Below, in pieces: positions 43,684 through 52,121 of a stretch of DNA of 64,000 nt. Position 1 is the stretch's first letter; every line of letters begins with the position of its first letter. The notes beneath the pieces are model-generated. The model was not told the DNA's origin and did no database searches. It saw only the letters and a list, made by a program, of their open reading frames with translations. Position numbers and translations under genes: made by a program. Source of the stretch: Sphingosinicella sp. CPCC 101087 (lineage in GTDB: Bacteria; Pseudomonadota; Alphaproteobacteria; Sphingomonadales; Sphingomonadaceae); contig NZ_SBFF01000014.1 in assembly GCF_004151485.1 (NCBI RefSeq), positions 1 through 64,000 of the forward strand. Direction: 5' to 3'.

Positions 43684-45387
43684 ATGAGCATTGAACAGCC
43701 TTGCGAGGCAACCGATCCGGCCGTGGGGGACGCGCGGTCGAAAGCAGGGCGCTTTCCTGTCGCAACGGGGCGAGCCACGTCCGTCCGCGATTATGAGGAG
43801 GAGCTGCGCCGACAGGAAGACCTGCATCGGCTCGCCTGCGAAGCGGGCCGGACCGGATCCTGGTATGTCTCCCTCGAAAGCATGGAATGCACGCTTTCCC
43901 CGATGGCGGCGGCTTTGCTTGGGCTGCCGGCGCAGGCATTCACTCTCCCGGCCGAAACCTGGCGCGCCCGGATCGGCTCGGCACACCTTGCCGGCCTCGA
44001 AGAGGCGGTCCGCGCCAGCGCAGCCGACGGCAGGCCGTTCGAGTTCGAGTTCATGGTCACCCGTAGCGACTCGCGCGAGTTGTGGCTTCACCTCCGCGGG
44101 GAGGTCGTCACGGACGTTTCGGGCCGTCCGTCGCGCGTCCATGGAGCACTCGTCGACCTTACCGAGCAGAAGCGCGCCAAGGACGAGCTGGAGCGGCTGA
44201 ACGAAACCCTGGAGCTCCGCGTCGCGGAGCGAACCGCCGCCTTGCTCGAGACTCAGGAGGCATTGCGTCAGGCTCAGAAGGTGGAAGCGATGGGCCAGTT
44301 GACCGGCGGCATCGCCCATGACTTCAACAACCTCTTGACCCCGATCCTCGCCAACCTGGACCTGCTCCGCCACAGCGCTACCAGCGAGCGGGACCGGCGA
44401 CTCATCGAGGGGGCGCTTCGCTCCGCTGGAAGCGCCCAGGCCTTGGTGCAGCGCCTGCTGGCTTTTGCGCGACGCCAGGCGCTGGAGCCTACCCGAGTAG
44501 AGCTTCCCGCATTGATCGAAGACTTGGCCGAGCTGGTCTCGCGCACCCTGGGGCCGAGGATCCAAATCGCTCTCGATCTGGCGCCCGGGCTCCAGCCCGC
44601 CCTCGCCGATCGAAACCAGCTCGAGATGGCCATCCTCAACCTCAGCGTTAACGCGCGCGATGCCATGCCCGAAGGCGGCACTCTGACCATAAGTGCCGCC
44701 AATGAAATTGCGGGACCGGGCCATGAGGCGCGGCTGCCCCCCGGCGGCTATGTTCGCCTGTCGATCGTCGACACGGGCTTCGGCATGGACGAGAAGGTCC
44801 TGCGGCGCGCTGTCGAGCCCTTCTTTTCGACCAAGGGAGTCGGCAAGGGTACCGGTCTTGGCCTGTCGATGGTGGACGGGCTCGCCTCGCAGATGGGCGG
44901 TGCCTTCTCGCTGAGGAGCGAACCGGGAAGCGGCACCGCTGCCACCTTGTGGCTGCCGATCTGGGTCGGCCCTGCCCGTACCGACGCCTCGCCGCGGCCG
45001 GCTGCCCCGGCGTTCGCACACGAAGGCGTCGCTTTGCTCGTCGACGATCACGATCTCGTCCGCGCAAGCACCGCCGAAATGCTGGGCGATCTCGGCTATC
45101 GGGTCGTCGAGGCGGGCTCGGGCGAGGAAGCCATCCAGCTTATCGACGGCGGTCTGCACGCTGACCTGATGGTCACGGATCATCTCATGCCGGGAATTAG
45201 CGGCGCCCAACTCGCGGATTTGGCACGATCGCGCCTTCCCGGGCTCCCGGTGCTCCTCGTGACGGGTTTTACAAGGCCTGACGGCGTTCCGGCCGATCTG
45301 CCCTGTCTGACCAAGCCCTTCCGAAAGGCCGTGCTGGCCGAGCGCATAGCGAGGTTGCGCAGGCCGGCGATCCAGCCCGCCCACTGA
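43684..45387 (+). CDS. PAS hybrid histidine kinase with receiver
   Basis: Protein of 567 residues: PAS domain (about 35-165), coiled coil, HisKA with GGIAHDFNNLL near 218 (phosphorylated His), HATPase with NLSVNARDAMPEGG, DTGFGMDE and GKGTGLGLSMV, and a C-terminal receiver (about 447-560) with DDHDLVRAS and VTDHLMPGISG. There is no membrane segment, so it senses inside the cell. Output may pass by its own receiver to a phosphotransferase. ATG 43684 follows GAGG; ATG 43666 is an alternative. A CtrA-type site upstream suggests cell-cycle control. Confidence 0.8.
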   Translation: MSIEQPCEATDPAVGDARSKAGRFPVATGRATSVRDYEEELRRQEDLHRLACEAGRTGSWYVSLESMECTLSPMAAALLGLPAQAFTLPAETWRARIGSAHLAGLEEAVRASAADGRPFEFEFMVTRSDSRELWLHLRGEVVTDVSGRPSRVHGALVDLTEQKRAKDELERLNETLELRVAERTAALLETQEALRQAQKVEAMGQLTGGIAHDFNNLLTPILANLDLLRHSATSERDRRLIEGALRSAGSAQALVQRLLAFARRQALEPTRVELPALIEDLAELVSRTLGPRIQIALDLAPGLQPALADRNQLEMAILNLSVNARDAMPEGGTLTISAANEIAGPGHEARLPPGGYVRLSIVDTGFGMDEKVLRRAVEPFFSTKGVGKGTGLGLSMVDGLASQMGGAFSLRSEPGSGTAATLWLPIWVGPARTDASPRPAAPAFAHEGVALLVDDHDLVRASTAEMLGDLGYRVVEAGSGEEAIQLIDGGLHADLMVTDHLMPGISGAQLADLARSRLPGLPVLLVTGFTRPDGVPADLPCLTKPFRKAVLAERIARLRRPAIQPAH

Positions 45388-45532
45388 CGACGAGGTAGAC
45401 GCTCGCAGGGGAAGTTCACGGCCGCGCACAGGATGCTTTTTCGGGCGCGATAGCGGTCGCTTGGCGGATCGGAGGAACCAAGCCGTCGCCGCTTCTGTTC
45501 ACCGAAAAGCCCGCCGGTAGAAGGTTTCTCGC

Positions 45533-46579
45533 ATGAATACTCCATCGTCCCGCAGACAAATTGTCGTCGTCACCGGCGGAAGCGCCGGAATCGGGCGGGC
45601 CACGGTGCGCGAATACGCCCGCCACGGCGCGGACGTGGCGATTATCGCTCGCGGCCGCGAGCGGATCGACGCCGCGTGCCGCGAGGTGGAGGAAGCCGGC
45701 GGCCGGGCGCTCGGGATCTCGGCAGACGTGGCCGACACCGCCGCGGTGGAGGACGCTGCAGAGCGGATCGAGCGCGAGCTCGGCCCGGTCGACATCTGGA
45801 TCAACAACGCCTTCGCCGGGATCTTCTCCACCTTCATGGACATGACCCCCGAGGAATATCGGCGGATCACCGATGTGACCTACTTCGGACAGGTCAACGG
45901 CACGCGTGCAGCTTTGAAGCATATGCTTCCCCGCGACCGCGGTACGATCGTCCTGGTCGGATCGGCGCTGGCCTATCGCGGCATCCCGCTCCAGAGCGCC
46001 TATTGCGGCGCCAAGCATGCGACCCAGGGGTTCCTCGATTCGGTCCGCCCGGAGCTCATTCACCGCGCCAGCAGGGTCCGCCTGTGCATGGTGCAGCTTC
46101 CGGCCGTGAACACGCCTCAGTTCGATTGGGCGCGCGTCCATATCGCGAACCGCCCCCGCCCGGCCGGCAAGATCTATCAGCCCGAAGTCGCGGCGCGAGC
46201 GATCCGTTTCGCCGCCGGCTCCGGACGAAAGGAAGTCTGGGTCGGCCGCACGACCGTGGAAGCGATCGTGGGCGATCGGCTCGCGTCGCCGCTGCTCGAC
46301 CTGTATCTCGCGCGGAGCGGGATTTCTGGGCAGAGCACGCAGGAGTCCGTCGACCCCGATCGCCGTGACAACCTGTTCGATCCCGTGCCGGGCGATCCCG
46401 GCGCACACGGCCGGTTCGACGAGGTGGCGGCGGCGTCCAGCCTTCAGATGACGCTCAACCGGAACCGGAACCTGGTTGCGGCCGCCGCGGCCGCAACGGC
46501 AGCTGGCGCCGCCTGGCTGGTTCGCCGGAGACGCGCCCGGACCCGATTGGCGATGGACGGGCCGCCTCCGGGCCGCTGA
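45533..46579 (+). CDS. Short-chain dehydrogenase with C-terminal membrane anchor
   Basis: SDR of 348 residues. TGGSAGIG at 14-21 is the nucleotide-binding motif, NN near 95 and YCGAK with catalytic Tyr and Lys near 160 complete the site. After the SDR core an extension (about 255-348) ends in a hydrophobic Ala-rich helix and RRRRAR, a likely tail anchor. Related proteins are called SDR-type oxidoreductases of unknown substrate. The start at 45533 has a weak ribosome site. Confidence 0.8.
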   Translation: MNTPSSRRQIVVVTGGSAGIGRATVREYARHGADVAIIARGRERIDAACREVEEAGGRALGISADVADTAAVEDAAERIERELGPVDIWINNAFAGIFSTFMDMTPEEYRRITDVTYFGQVNGTRAALKHMLPRDRGTIVLVGSALAYRGIPLQSAYCGAKHATQGFLDSVRPELIHRASRVRLCMVQLPAVNTPQFDWARVHIANRPRPAGKIYQPEVAARAIRFAAGSGRKEVWVGRTTVEAIVGDRLASPLLDLYLARSGISGQSTQESVDPDRRDNLFDPVPGDPGAHGRFDEVAAASSLQMTLNRNRNLVAAAAAATAAGAAWLVRRRRARTRLAMDGPPPGR

Positions 46580-46588
46580 AGACGCGCT

Positions 46589-47005
46589 TCAGGCTGGAGT
46601 GCAGGGGCGTCGCCGCTGGAGGCGCGCTCGAAGGTCGGTAAGCGTGACCTGGTCGACCGCCAGATCCTTCTGTTCGGCGGCGATGATCCGGGCGAGGTGA
46701 CCAAGCAACTGATGGATCCGGTCGATCGACTGCAACTCCTTGGCGTGACGCTCGAGCAGTGCGGGGTCGCAGACCAAGGTCCCGCCGAGCAGGTCCAGGT
46801 CAACCCGGATGCTCTCAATCTCCTCGGCGATGCGATGGTCGAGCGCATCTGTCGAACAGTCGGGCCGGGGTGGCTTCGGCGGGAAGGCGCTCGCCCGGGC
46901 GCAGCCTTCCTCGTCGCGGACCTGGGCCTGGATCTCGTCGACCCGGCGCTGATGCTCCGGCACGACCCCGTCGGTCCGCGGCGACGCCGCGGTTGTATTG
47001 AGCAT
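46589..47005 (-). CDS. Hypothetical helical protein
   Basis: Protein of 138 residues, mostly charged helices: HRIAEEIESIRVDLDLLGGT and KELQSIDRIHQLLGHLARII are likely coiled-coil segments, with a basic tail. No family is recognised. ATG 47005 has GAGGGAGA upstream. It is convergent with the SDR gene. Confidence 0.55.
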   Translation of the reverse strand: MLNTTAASPRTDGVVPEHQRRVDEIQAQVRDEEGCARASAFPPKPPRPDCSTDALDHRIAEEIESIRVDLDLLGGTLVCDPALLERHAKELQSIDRIHQLLGHLARIIAAEQKDLAVDQVTLTDLRARLQRRRPCTPA

Positions 47006-47066
47006 TGCGGTCTCCCTCTCGCGGCCGGGACTTTAGCGCCAGGCTGGTAAATGCGGCGCTAATGCC

Positions 47067-47669
47067 TCATCCCGCCAATCGGCGACGGCTTCCCTCGACG
47101 ATCGCCAGCAATGCCGATTTCAGCACGTCGAGCCGGTCCGAGTCGCCGCGCACGGGAAGATAGCGACCCGCGTAGAGCGGCGGCCGCTGTCTCGCCTTCC
47201 ATGCATTGATCAGCCGCTCGAGGAAGGGAGGAAGGTTCCAGCCGTCGCCATATTCGACGCACACCAGGTTGAGGCATTCCCTCTCGCGGGCGGTGAGGCC
47301 GGCGACGATTGCCGCCCAGTTGCGGTAGCGCAGGTCGGTGGGGGTCGTCACGGTGCTTGGCTCCGATCGGCCGATTCGTTCCAGATTGCGGGTCTGTACG
47401 CCGCCGCCGAACGTGGCCCGGTAGAGCCGGTGCCATTCCTTGCCATGCTCCAGGAGAACGCGGCCATCTACCCGTGTGCCCTCCAGCAGCCCCGCCGCGT
47501 GCGCCTGTCCGAGCGCGCAGTCGAGGTCGTCCGTCGCCTTGATCCCGCTGTGGCGGAGGTACAATTCGCGATGCGCCCGCACCCGATCGTTGCCGAGGTC
47601 GCGCACCGGCCGCAGCTTGCCAGAAGGAAAGCGCTCGCCCGATTTCCTGTTCCGTCCCTTTCTCGCCAT
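47067..47669 (-). CDS. Hypothetical basic protein divergent from XRE regulator
   Basis: Protein of 200 residues beginning MARKGRNRKSGERFPSGKLR, with ARERECLNLVCVEYGDGWNLPP in the centre. Basic proteins of this form occur near mobile or phage-like regions of sphingomonads, with no assigned role. The start at 47669 is the family-like ATG; the frame is open further upstream. It is transcribed away from the XRE gene, and their shared 186-base region holds the palindrome at 47817-47833. Confidence 0.55.
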   Translation of the reverse strand: MARKGRNRKSGERFPSGKLRPVRDLGNDRVRAHRELYLRHSGIKATDDLDCALGQAHAAGLLEGTRVDGRVLLEHGKEWHRLYRATFGGGVQTRNLERIGRSEPSTVTTPTDLRYRNWAAIVAGLTARERECLNLVCVEYGDGWNLPPFLERLINAWKARQRPPLYAGRYLPVRGDSDRLDVLKSALLAIVEGSRRRLAG

Positions 47670-47816
47670 GCTTATGCCTTTCCCTGACGCTGCCGGCCTG
47701 CAGGCGTGGGTCTGCCGGGCCGCATGGGCTCCGACGGGACGGCGGCCTGGCGGATCGATCCGCATGCGACTCGGCTGATGCCATTTGAGTACAAAAAAAG
47801 CGTAGACAATGCAACA

Positions 47817-47833
47817 ATTATCTTGTAGATAAT
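47817..47833. promoter_or_regulatory. Perfect 17-bp palindrome before the XRE gene
   Basis: ATTATCT (47817-47823), TGT, AGATAAT (47827-47833). It lies 22 bases before the regulator start, a position fit for autorepression, and contains CTTGTAG, which is repeated downstream of the gene. Confidence 0.6.
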
Positions 47834-47855
47834 GCCCAGAACGGAGGGTGATGCG

Positions 47856-48224
47856 ATGGATCAGCGCAAAGCGGACGTGATTGAGGCGGGCCGTTGGCTG
47901 TTGGAGCGGCGTGCCGAGCTCGGCGCATCGTCGATGCTCGTGGCCCGGATGGCCACCCTGCTCGCCAATCGGCAGGGCGATCCGGTAAAAATCCACCAGC
48001 AGCAGATTTCGGACATAGAGAATGCGCGGCCAGACAAGGGCCCTCGGTCGTTGCGCCCTTGGTTTCGCTACGTGAGGGCGGCATTCGATTCCGGCCTCAT
48101 CGCCGACGCCCTCGGCAAGGCGACAGGCGAAGGCGAAGGTCCGGGGGAGGAGACCTACTACATCCATTCGGCGTCTGGAGAGGTTGTCGGCCGGCTCACA
48201 TGGTTCGCAAGAGCCTTGAAATAG
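47856..48224 (+). CDS. XRE-family helix-turn-helix regulator
   Basis: Protein of 122 residues. The helix-turn-helix is seen in IHQQQISDIENARPDKGP near 45-62, preceded by MATLLANRQGDPVK; the C-terminus YYIHSASGEVVGRLTWFARA is of unknown role. ATG 47856 follows GGAGGG at eight bases; an upstream ATG (47832) overlaps the palindromic operator. It probably represses its own promoter and that of the next gene, since related palindromes are found at both. Confidence 0.7.
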   Translation: MDQRKADVIEAGRWLLERRAELGASSMLVARMATLLANRQGDPVKIHQQQISDIENARPDKGPRSLRPWFRYVRAAFDSGLIADALGKATGEGEGPGEETYYIHSASGEVVGRLTWFARALK

Positions 48225-48265
48225 ATTCGGCCCGGCTTACCGCCCGCACGAGCTTGTAGCGCCTC

Positions 48266-48293
48266 TTGACAATCTACAAGTTTCTTGTATACA
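48266..48293 (+). promoter_or_regulatory. Sigma-70-like promoter with embedded operator
   Basis: TTGACA (48266-48271) and TATACA (48288-48293) are spaced by 16 bases. Exactly between them the palindrome TACAAG-TTT-CTTGTA (48275-48289) sits, sharing ATCTACAAG with the reverse complement of the operator before the XRE gene. Another CTTGTAG half-site lies at 48253-48259. Confidence 0.6.
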
Positions 48294-48342
48294 CGGGACA
48301 TCGGCTCCGCTTTCGGCAGCTGCGAAGGAGGCTCGATGGAAG

Positions 48343-48672
48343 GTGGCACCTTGGACTCGATCGCCCGAGGCGGCTCGGATTCTCGCTTCCTGCGCCGCGG
48401 CCCCGCCACCGCGGCGGTGCATGGTCTTTCGCTTCCAGGAGACGCAGACTCGCTTCGTCGGGTGGCGGGTGAAGCGCCTGCGTCGCCTCTACCGGCTGGC
48501 GGAGCCGGCGATCGACACGCCGGAATGGCGGACATGGCTGGCGTGGGATCCCTACCGCGCGATTACGGAACAGATTCGCCTCGCCCGGCGCGGACCCGCG
48601 CGCGCGGCGGCGGCGATCCGCTGCAGGAACACGGCGCTTGCTCCGACGCTCTCGACGGCCACCGCCGGCTGA
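48343..48672 (+). CDS. Hypothetical basic protein under the palindromic promoter
   Basis: Protein of 109 residues from a GTG, with RFVGWRVKRLRRLYRLAEPA, TPEWRTWLAWDPYRAITEQI and a basic Ala/Arg-rich end. Codon third positions in this frame are strongly G/C, supporting it as coding. A second frame from ATG 48336 (MEGGTLDSIARGG) has a better AAGGAGG ribosome site but lower coding quality, so either the start of this protein or a frameshift is unsettled; ATG 48421 is another possible start. Function unknown. Confidence 0.45.
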   Translation: MAPWTRSPEAARILASCAAAPPPRRCMVFRFQETQTRFVGWRVKRLRRLYRLAEPAIDTPEWRTWLAWDPYRAITEQIRLARRGPARAAAAIRCRNTALAPTLSTATAG

Positions 48673-48865
48673 TCGCGGCCTGGTGCGAAGATCTCTCCAG
48701 CAGCGAATTCCGGCTCACGGGGCGGACACCTCGCGCAGATGCTGTCATCAGATCGACACCAGACGAGGCGGATCAATAGGCCCCAGGCTTTTGAGATTGT
48801 CGAATTCGAGCTTGTCTGCTTTGTTGTCTGGCGCGCGGGGGCGCGCACGAGGGGAGGACGGCGAT

Positions 48866-48913
48866 ATGTCCAACGCCATGAAGATGTTCGCTTTCGGCGA
48901 GGCTCGGCCATGA
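48866..48913 (+). CDS. 15-codon leader frame coupled to mgtE
   Basis: MSNAMKMFAFGEARP with stop TGA that overlaps the mgtE start in ATGA. GGAGG lies eight bases before its ATG, a stronger site than the one before mgtE itself. Its translation probably delivers ribosomes to mgtE or senses a condition such as magnesium. Confidence 0.4.
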   Translation: MSNAMKMFAFGEARP

Positions 48914-49983
48914 CCGTCGAGGGCGTGGCAACGCTGCCGCCCGTAGGCGGCGGCCCCGCTGGAGCCGGAATGAGGATGCCGCCGGCGGCGAGCCCTCCGG
49001 CCGATGCGGATTCGCCAACGACCGTCTCCGACTTGATGTCGCCGCCGATCGGCGTCTTCCGCCGCGAAATGACCGTTGCCGAGACCGTCGACGAGTTGCG
49101 CGAACAAACCCGGGCGGGGCTCATCACCTATTGCTACATCACCGACGAAGCTGGGAAGCTCGAAGGCTTGGTCGTGATGCGCGACATGCTGCTCGCCGAC
49201 CCGGAGACCCGGCTCGAGTCGATCATGCTTCGCAATCCGTTCTGGCTGGACGTGGGCATGCCGCTCGAGGAGGCGCTCAAGGCGGCGCTGTCCAAGCATT
49301 TTCCGGTCTATCCTGTGTGCGACGCCGACGGGAACCTCAAGGGCCTCGTGCGCGGCGACGAACTGTTCGCCGAGCAAGCGATCGAGATCAGCGCCCAGGC
49401 CGGTAAGATGGTCGGCGTCGAGAAGGAGGAACGGCTTTCGACGCCTCTGAAGCGCAGCCTGCTGCTGCGGCACCCGTGGCTTCAAATCAATCTTGTCACG
49501 GCCTTCATCGCTGCGGGGGTCGTCGGCATGTTCGAAGACACGCTGGCGCAGCTCGTCATCCTGGCGGTGTTCCTTCCCGTTCTCGCCGGCCAGTCCGGGA
49601 ATACCGGCTGCCAGGCACTCGCGGTCACCTTGCGTGGCATGACGCTCGGCGATCTCCAGCCGGGCTCCGAGCGCAGCCTGGTGGTGAAGGAAGGCTTTCT
49701 GGGGCTGTGCAACGGCCTTCTCGTCGGCATCACATCCGGGCTCGGCATGTTCGTCTATGCGACGATGCAGAACCAGGCTCAGCCGCTTCTGCTCGGCGGC
49801 GTCGTCATGTTCGCGATGACGGTGAGCTGCATCAGCGCCGGTTTGGCCGGCGCCCTGATCCCGTTGACGCTGAAGCGCCTCGGCGCGGACCCCGCGACGG
49901 CCTCGAGTATCTTTCTCACCACCGCCAGCGACGTCGTCAGCATGGGGGTCTTCCTCTCGGTCGCTACTCTCCTGCTGCTTTAG
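48910..49983 (+). CDS. mgtE: MgtE-type magnesium transporter with CBS pair
   Basis: Protein of 357 residues: Ala/Pro-rich N-terminus, two CBS repeats (about 40-150, with VSDLMSPPIGVF and LESIMLRNPFWLDVGM), then five membrane segments with the MgtE signatures PVLAGQSGNTGCQALAVTLRG, and CISAGLAGALIPLTLKRLGADP. It lacks the N-terminal helical domain typical of Thermus MgtE, so it is a short form. It would import Mg2+ (perhaps Co2+) with gating by the CBS domains. The start overlaps a short leader frame. Confidence 0.8.
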   Translation: MTVEGVATLPPVGGGPAGAGMRMPPAASPPADADSPTTVSDLMSPPIGVFRREMTVAETVDELREQTRAGLITYCYITDEAGKLEGLVVMRDMLLADPETRLESIMLRNPFWLDVGMPLEEALKAALSKHFPVYPVCDADGNLKGLVRGDELFAEQAIEISAQAGKMVGVEKEERLSTPLKRSLLLRHPWLQINLVTAFIAAGVVGMFEDTLAQLVILAVFLPVLAGQSGNTGCQALAVTLRGMTLGDLQPGSERSLVVKEGFLGLCNGLLVGITSGLGMFVYATMQNQAQPLLLGGVVMFAMTVSCISAGLAGALIPLTLKRLGADPATASSIFLTTASDVVSMGVFLSVATLLLL

Positions 49984-50034
49984 GGACCGGACTCATTCAC
50001 CTCGCGGTCAGCCTCGATGTGGAATGATCGCGGC

Positions 50035-50721
50035 ATGTCGCGCCTCGCCCGATGGACCGTGCTCTGCGCGGCGAGCTTCGCCGCAGCCGTCCCGATCGCC
50101 TTGCCCGCCGCCCAGACGCCGGATGAGCCGCTCGGCGATCTGCTGAACGTCATTCCCCTCCCCGAAGGCCCGCCGGCCGAGGCAGACGCACCGGCCTCAT
50201 CTCCTTCCCCTCCGCGGTTCGTGCCCGCTCCTGCGCCGAGCGTTCCGGCCGGCAACGTCCTTCCGGTCGATCTCCCCCCCTCGGCGGCCACCGGCGAGCC
50301 GGTTCTGCCCGACGAAGCGGCATCGGAGGCCGATCTGGCCGCCCAGGACGGGCTCGCCGGCGAGGCCGACCTGACGGAAGAGGAAGCTGCGGCTGCGGCA
50401 GCCGATGCCGCGGCCGAAGCCGCGTGGGCTGCGATTCAGGAGCAGCGGCGGGCGCAGGTCAATGCTGTCGAGGCGCCGATCGTTGCCGGGCTTAACGCGG
50501 AGATGGCGGCAAGGGCGGAGGCCGAAGGACGGCGCATGGCCGAGGAGCGGGCCGCCTACGAGCAAAGCCTCATCGAGCTCGAGGAACAAGCGAGACGCCG
50601 CGAGGCCGAGCATGCTGCGGCCATGGAGGCGCACGCGAGAAGGATTGCGCGCGAGCAGGCGGAATATCGCGCCCGGGTCGAAGCCTGCCTCGCAGGCGAT
50701 CGCCGCGCCTGCGAACAATGA
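50035..50721 (+). CDS. Hypothetical secreted coiled-coil protein
   Basis: Protein of 228 residues with a signal peptide (cleavage near AAQTP), a Pro/Ala-rich middle and a long charged helix rich in EEA, RRAQ and AARAEAEGRRMAEERAAYEQ, followed by a Cys-containing tail CLAGDRRACEQ. It looks like a periplasmic coiled coil; no family is recognised. ATG 50017 is an alternative start. Confidence 0.55.
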   Translation: MSRLARWTVLCAASFAAAVPIALPAAQTPDEPLGDLLNVIPLPEGPPAEADAPASSPSPPRFVPAPAPSVPAGNVLPVDLPPSAATGEPVLPDEAASEADLAAQDGLAGEADLTEEEAAAAAADAAAEAAWAAIQEQRRAQVNAVEAPIVAGLNAEMAARAEAEGRRMAEERAAYEQSLIELEEQARRREAEHAAAMEAHARRIAREQAEYRARVEACLAGDRRACEQ

Positions 50722-50793
50722 CGGCGTTCCCTCCTCGAAAGCGACGGAATTCCCTCGCGTCAGCAATTCGGCCCCTGATCCGGAAGGCGTGAC

Positions 50794-51180
50794 TTGCAGC
50801 AGGATGGCGGCCTGATCCCGGCCAAGGCGCTCCGCCTGATCGCCTTGTACCTGCTGCTTCTCGTGGGGCTGGCGGCAAGGCCGCTCGACGGCTTCGGCTC
50901 GGAAGCCGGTCGCTGGCTTCAGGCTGGAGCCGCTGCGCATCAGCAGGTCGCAACCAGTACGCCGGCCCAAGGCCTGCTCGCCCGCCCCTCTGCACAGCTT
51001 TTCCTGGTTTCCTCCATCGATCCGGACGGGCCCGGCAGCGACGATCTCACGCGCGGCTTCGCGGTCATGCCGGCGCACGGCCCGGCTTCCGCACCGACGC
51101 AACTCGTTCCGCGGGTCCCGCGCATCGCCGGCCTTTCGGCGGGCCACGCCTACAGCCCACGGGCGCCCCCGCCGGCCTGA
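50794..51180 (+). CDS. Hypothetical protein with signal-like N-terminus
   Basis: Frame of 128 residues from a TTG (50794); a hydrophobic segment ALRLIALYLLLLVGLAARP is followed by an Ala/Pro-rich soluble part. No family is seen. A GGAAGG lies just upstream. It might be a small secreted protein, but low complexity leaves doubt. Confidence 0.35.
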   Translation: MQQDGGLIPAKALRLIALYLLLLVGLAARPLDGFGSEAGRWLQAGAAAHQQVATSTPAQGLLARPSAQLFLVSSIDPDGPGSDDLTRGFAVMPAHGPASAPTQLVPRVPRIAGLSAGHAYSPRAPPPA

Positions 51181-51281
51181 GTCGACGCGGGCGGCTGCGG
51201 CCGCCTCCTGATCCTCATTTCCGGCCGGCCTGGTCCGCGGCGAAGCCGCGGGCTGCGCCTGCCGCTGCGAAAGACGAACAA

Positions 51282-51617
51282 ATGACAACGAACCCTGTGC
51301 GGGCGGACGGCCCGCAGATAACGACCGATACGGCCGGACTGGAGTTTGACGAGGCACGGGTAGAGCAGATGGCCGGTCTGTTGCGTCGCTATCCGAGCCT
51401 GGACGAAGCGGACAAGGCCACGCTCCTCCACTTCCTGCGTAAGGGCAGGCAGATCGAGATCGGCATGGTGAGCGCCCGCGACGGCGTGGCTGAGCGGCTG
51501 GCTGCGTTCCGCATGGACCATCGCGAGCATTTCCGTCTCGGCCTCACCCAGATTCTCGGGTTCGTCGCCTTGATCATCGGCCCTCTGGCCGTGCTCGCCT
51601 GGGCCTGCCTCGGCTGA
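51282..51617 (+). CDS. Hypothetical tail-anchored protein
   Basis: Protein of 111 residues: a helical soluble part (RRYPSLDEADKATLLHFLRK) and a C-terminal membrane segment ILGFVALIIGPLAVLAWACL. Homologues of this form are common in sphingomonads, without a known role. The start has no perfect ribosome site. Confidence 0.65.
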   Translation: MTTNPVRADGPQITTDTAGLEFDEARVEQMAGLLRRYPSLDEADKATLLHFLRKGRQIEIGMVSARDGVAERLAAFRMDHREHFRLGLTQILGFVALIIGPLAVLAWACLG

Positions 51618-51783
51618 CCCATGGGGACCGGGAGGTCGGCCGAACCTCCCGGACCCTGTCTGGCCATTTCGCTCCGCGGAACAAAGTTGCCACGGTTCCG
51701 GAACCGTTCCGAGGTCATGGAAGTTTCTGATTCAGTGGAATTATGGCTGCCGGCGGACCTGCCGGTGCCATCCGCCGGGGAAA

Positions 51784-51993
51784 ATGAGAATGTCTTACTA
51801 CAATCTCTACTTCATCAACGGGAGAATGGGCTATTTCGATCGCGCCGATTCTTTCGATGCGATGAATGACGAAGAGGCGGTCGGAATTGCCGCCCGCCAG
51901 GCCGGCGCCCAGCCGCTCGAACTTTGGTGCGGCGGAAGGCTGGTCCAGCGCTTCGCCTCGGAGCCTGTCGCAAGGCCCGAAGTCGCCGCCTGA
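51784..51993 (+). CDS. Hypothetical small protein
   Basis: Protein of 69 residues: MRMSYYNLYFINGRMGYFDR followed by a helical DEEAVGIAARQAGAQPLELW and RLVQRFAS. GGGGAAA precedes the ATG; ATG 51790 would also do. The YF/GG pattern recalls small proteins with a beta-alpha-beta fold found in sphingomonads; function unknown. Confidence 0.55.
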   Translation: MRMSYYNLYFINGRMGYFDRADSFDAMNDEEAVGIAARQAGAQPLELWCGGRLVQRFASEPVARPEVAA

Positions 51994-52052
51994 GCGGCGG
52001 CCTGCCCGAACGGCCGTATCTGCGGCCAGCGGGTCGCCCACCGTCCGACAAA

Positions 52053-52078
52053 AAAAGGGGCCCCGCGGGGCCCCTTTT
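52053..52078. terminator. Bidirectional Rho-independent terminator
   Basis: AAAAGGGGCCCC (52053-52064) pairs perfectly with GGGGCCCCTTTT (52067-52078) around GC, giving A- and T-runs on both sides. It ends the forward small gene and the reverse-strand pnp transcript. Confidence 0.85.
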
Positions 52079-52121
52079 CATTGAGTATGGCTGACCGGCT
52101 GTCATCCGGTCATGAACCGCT

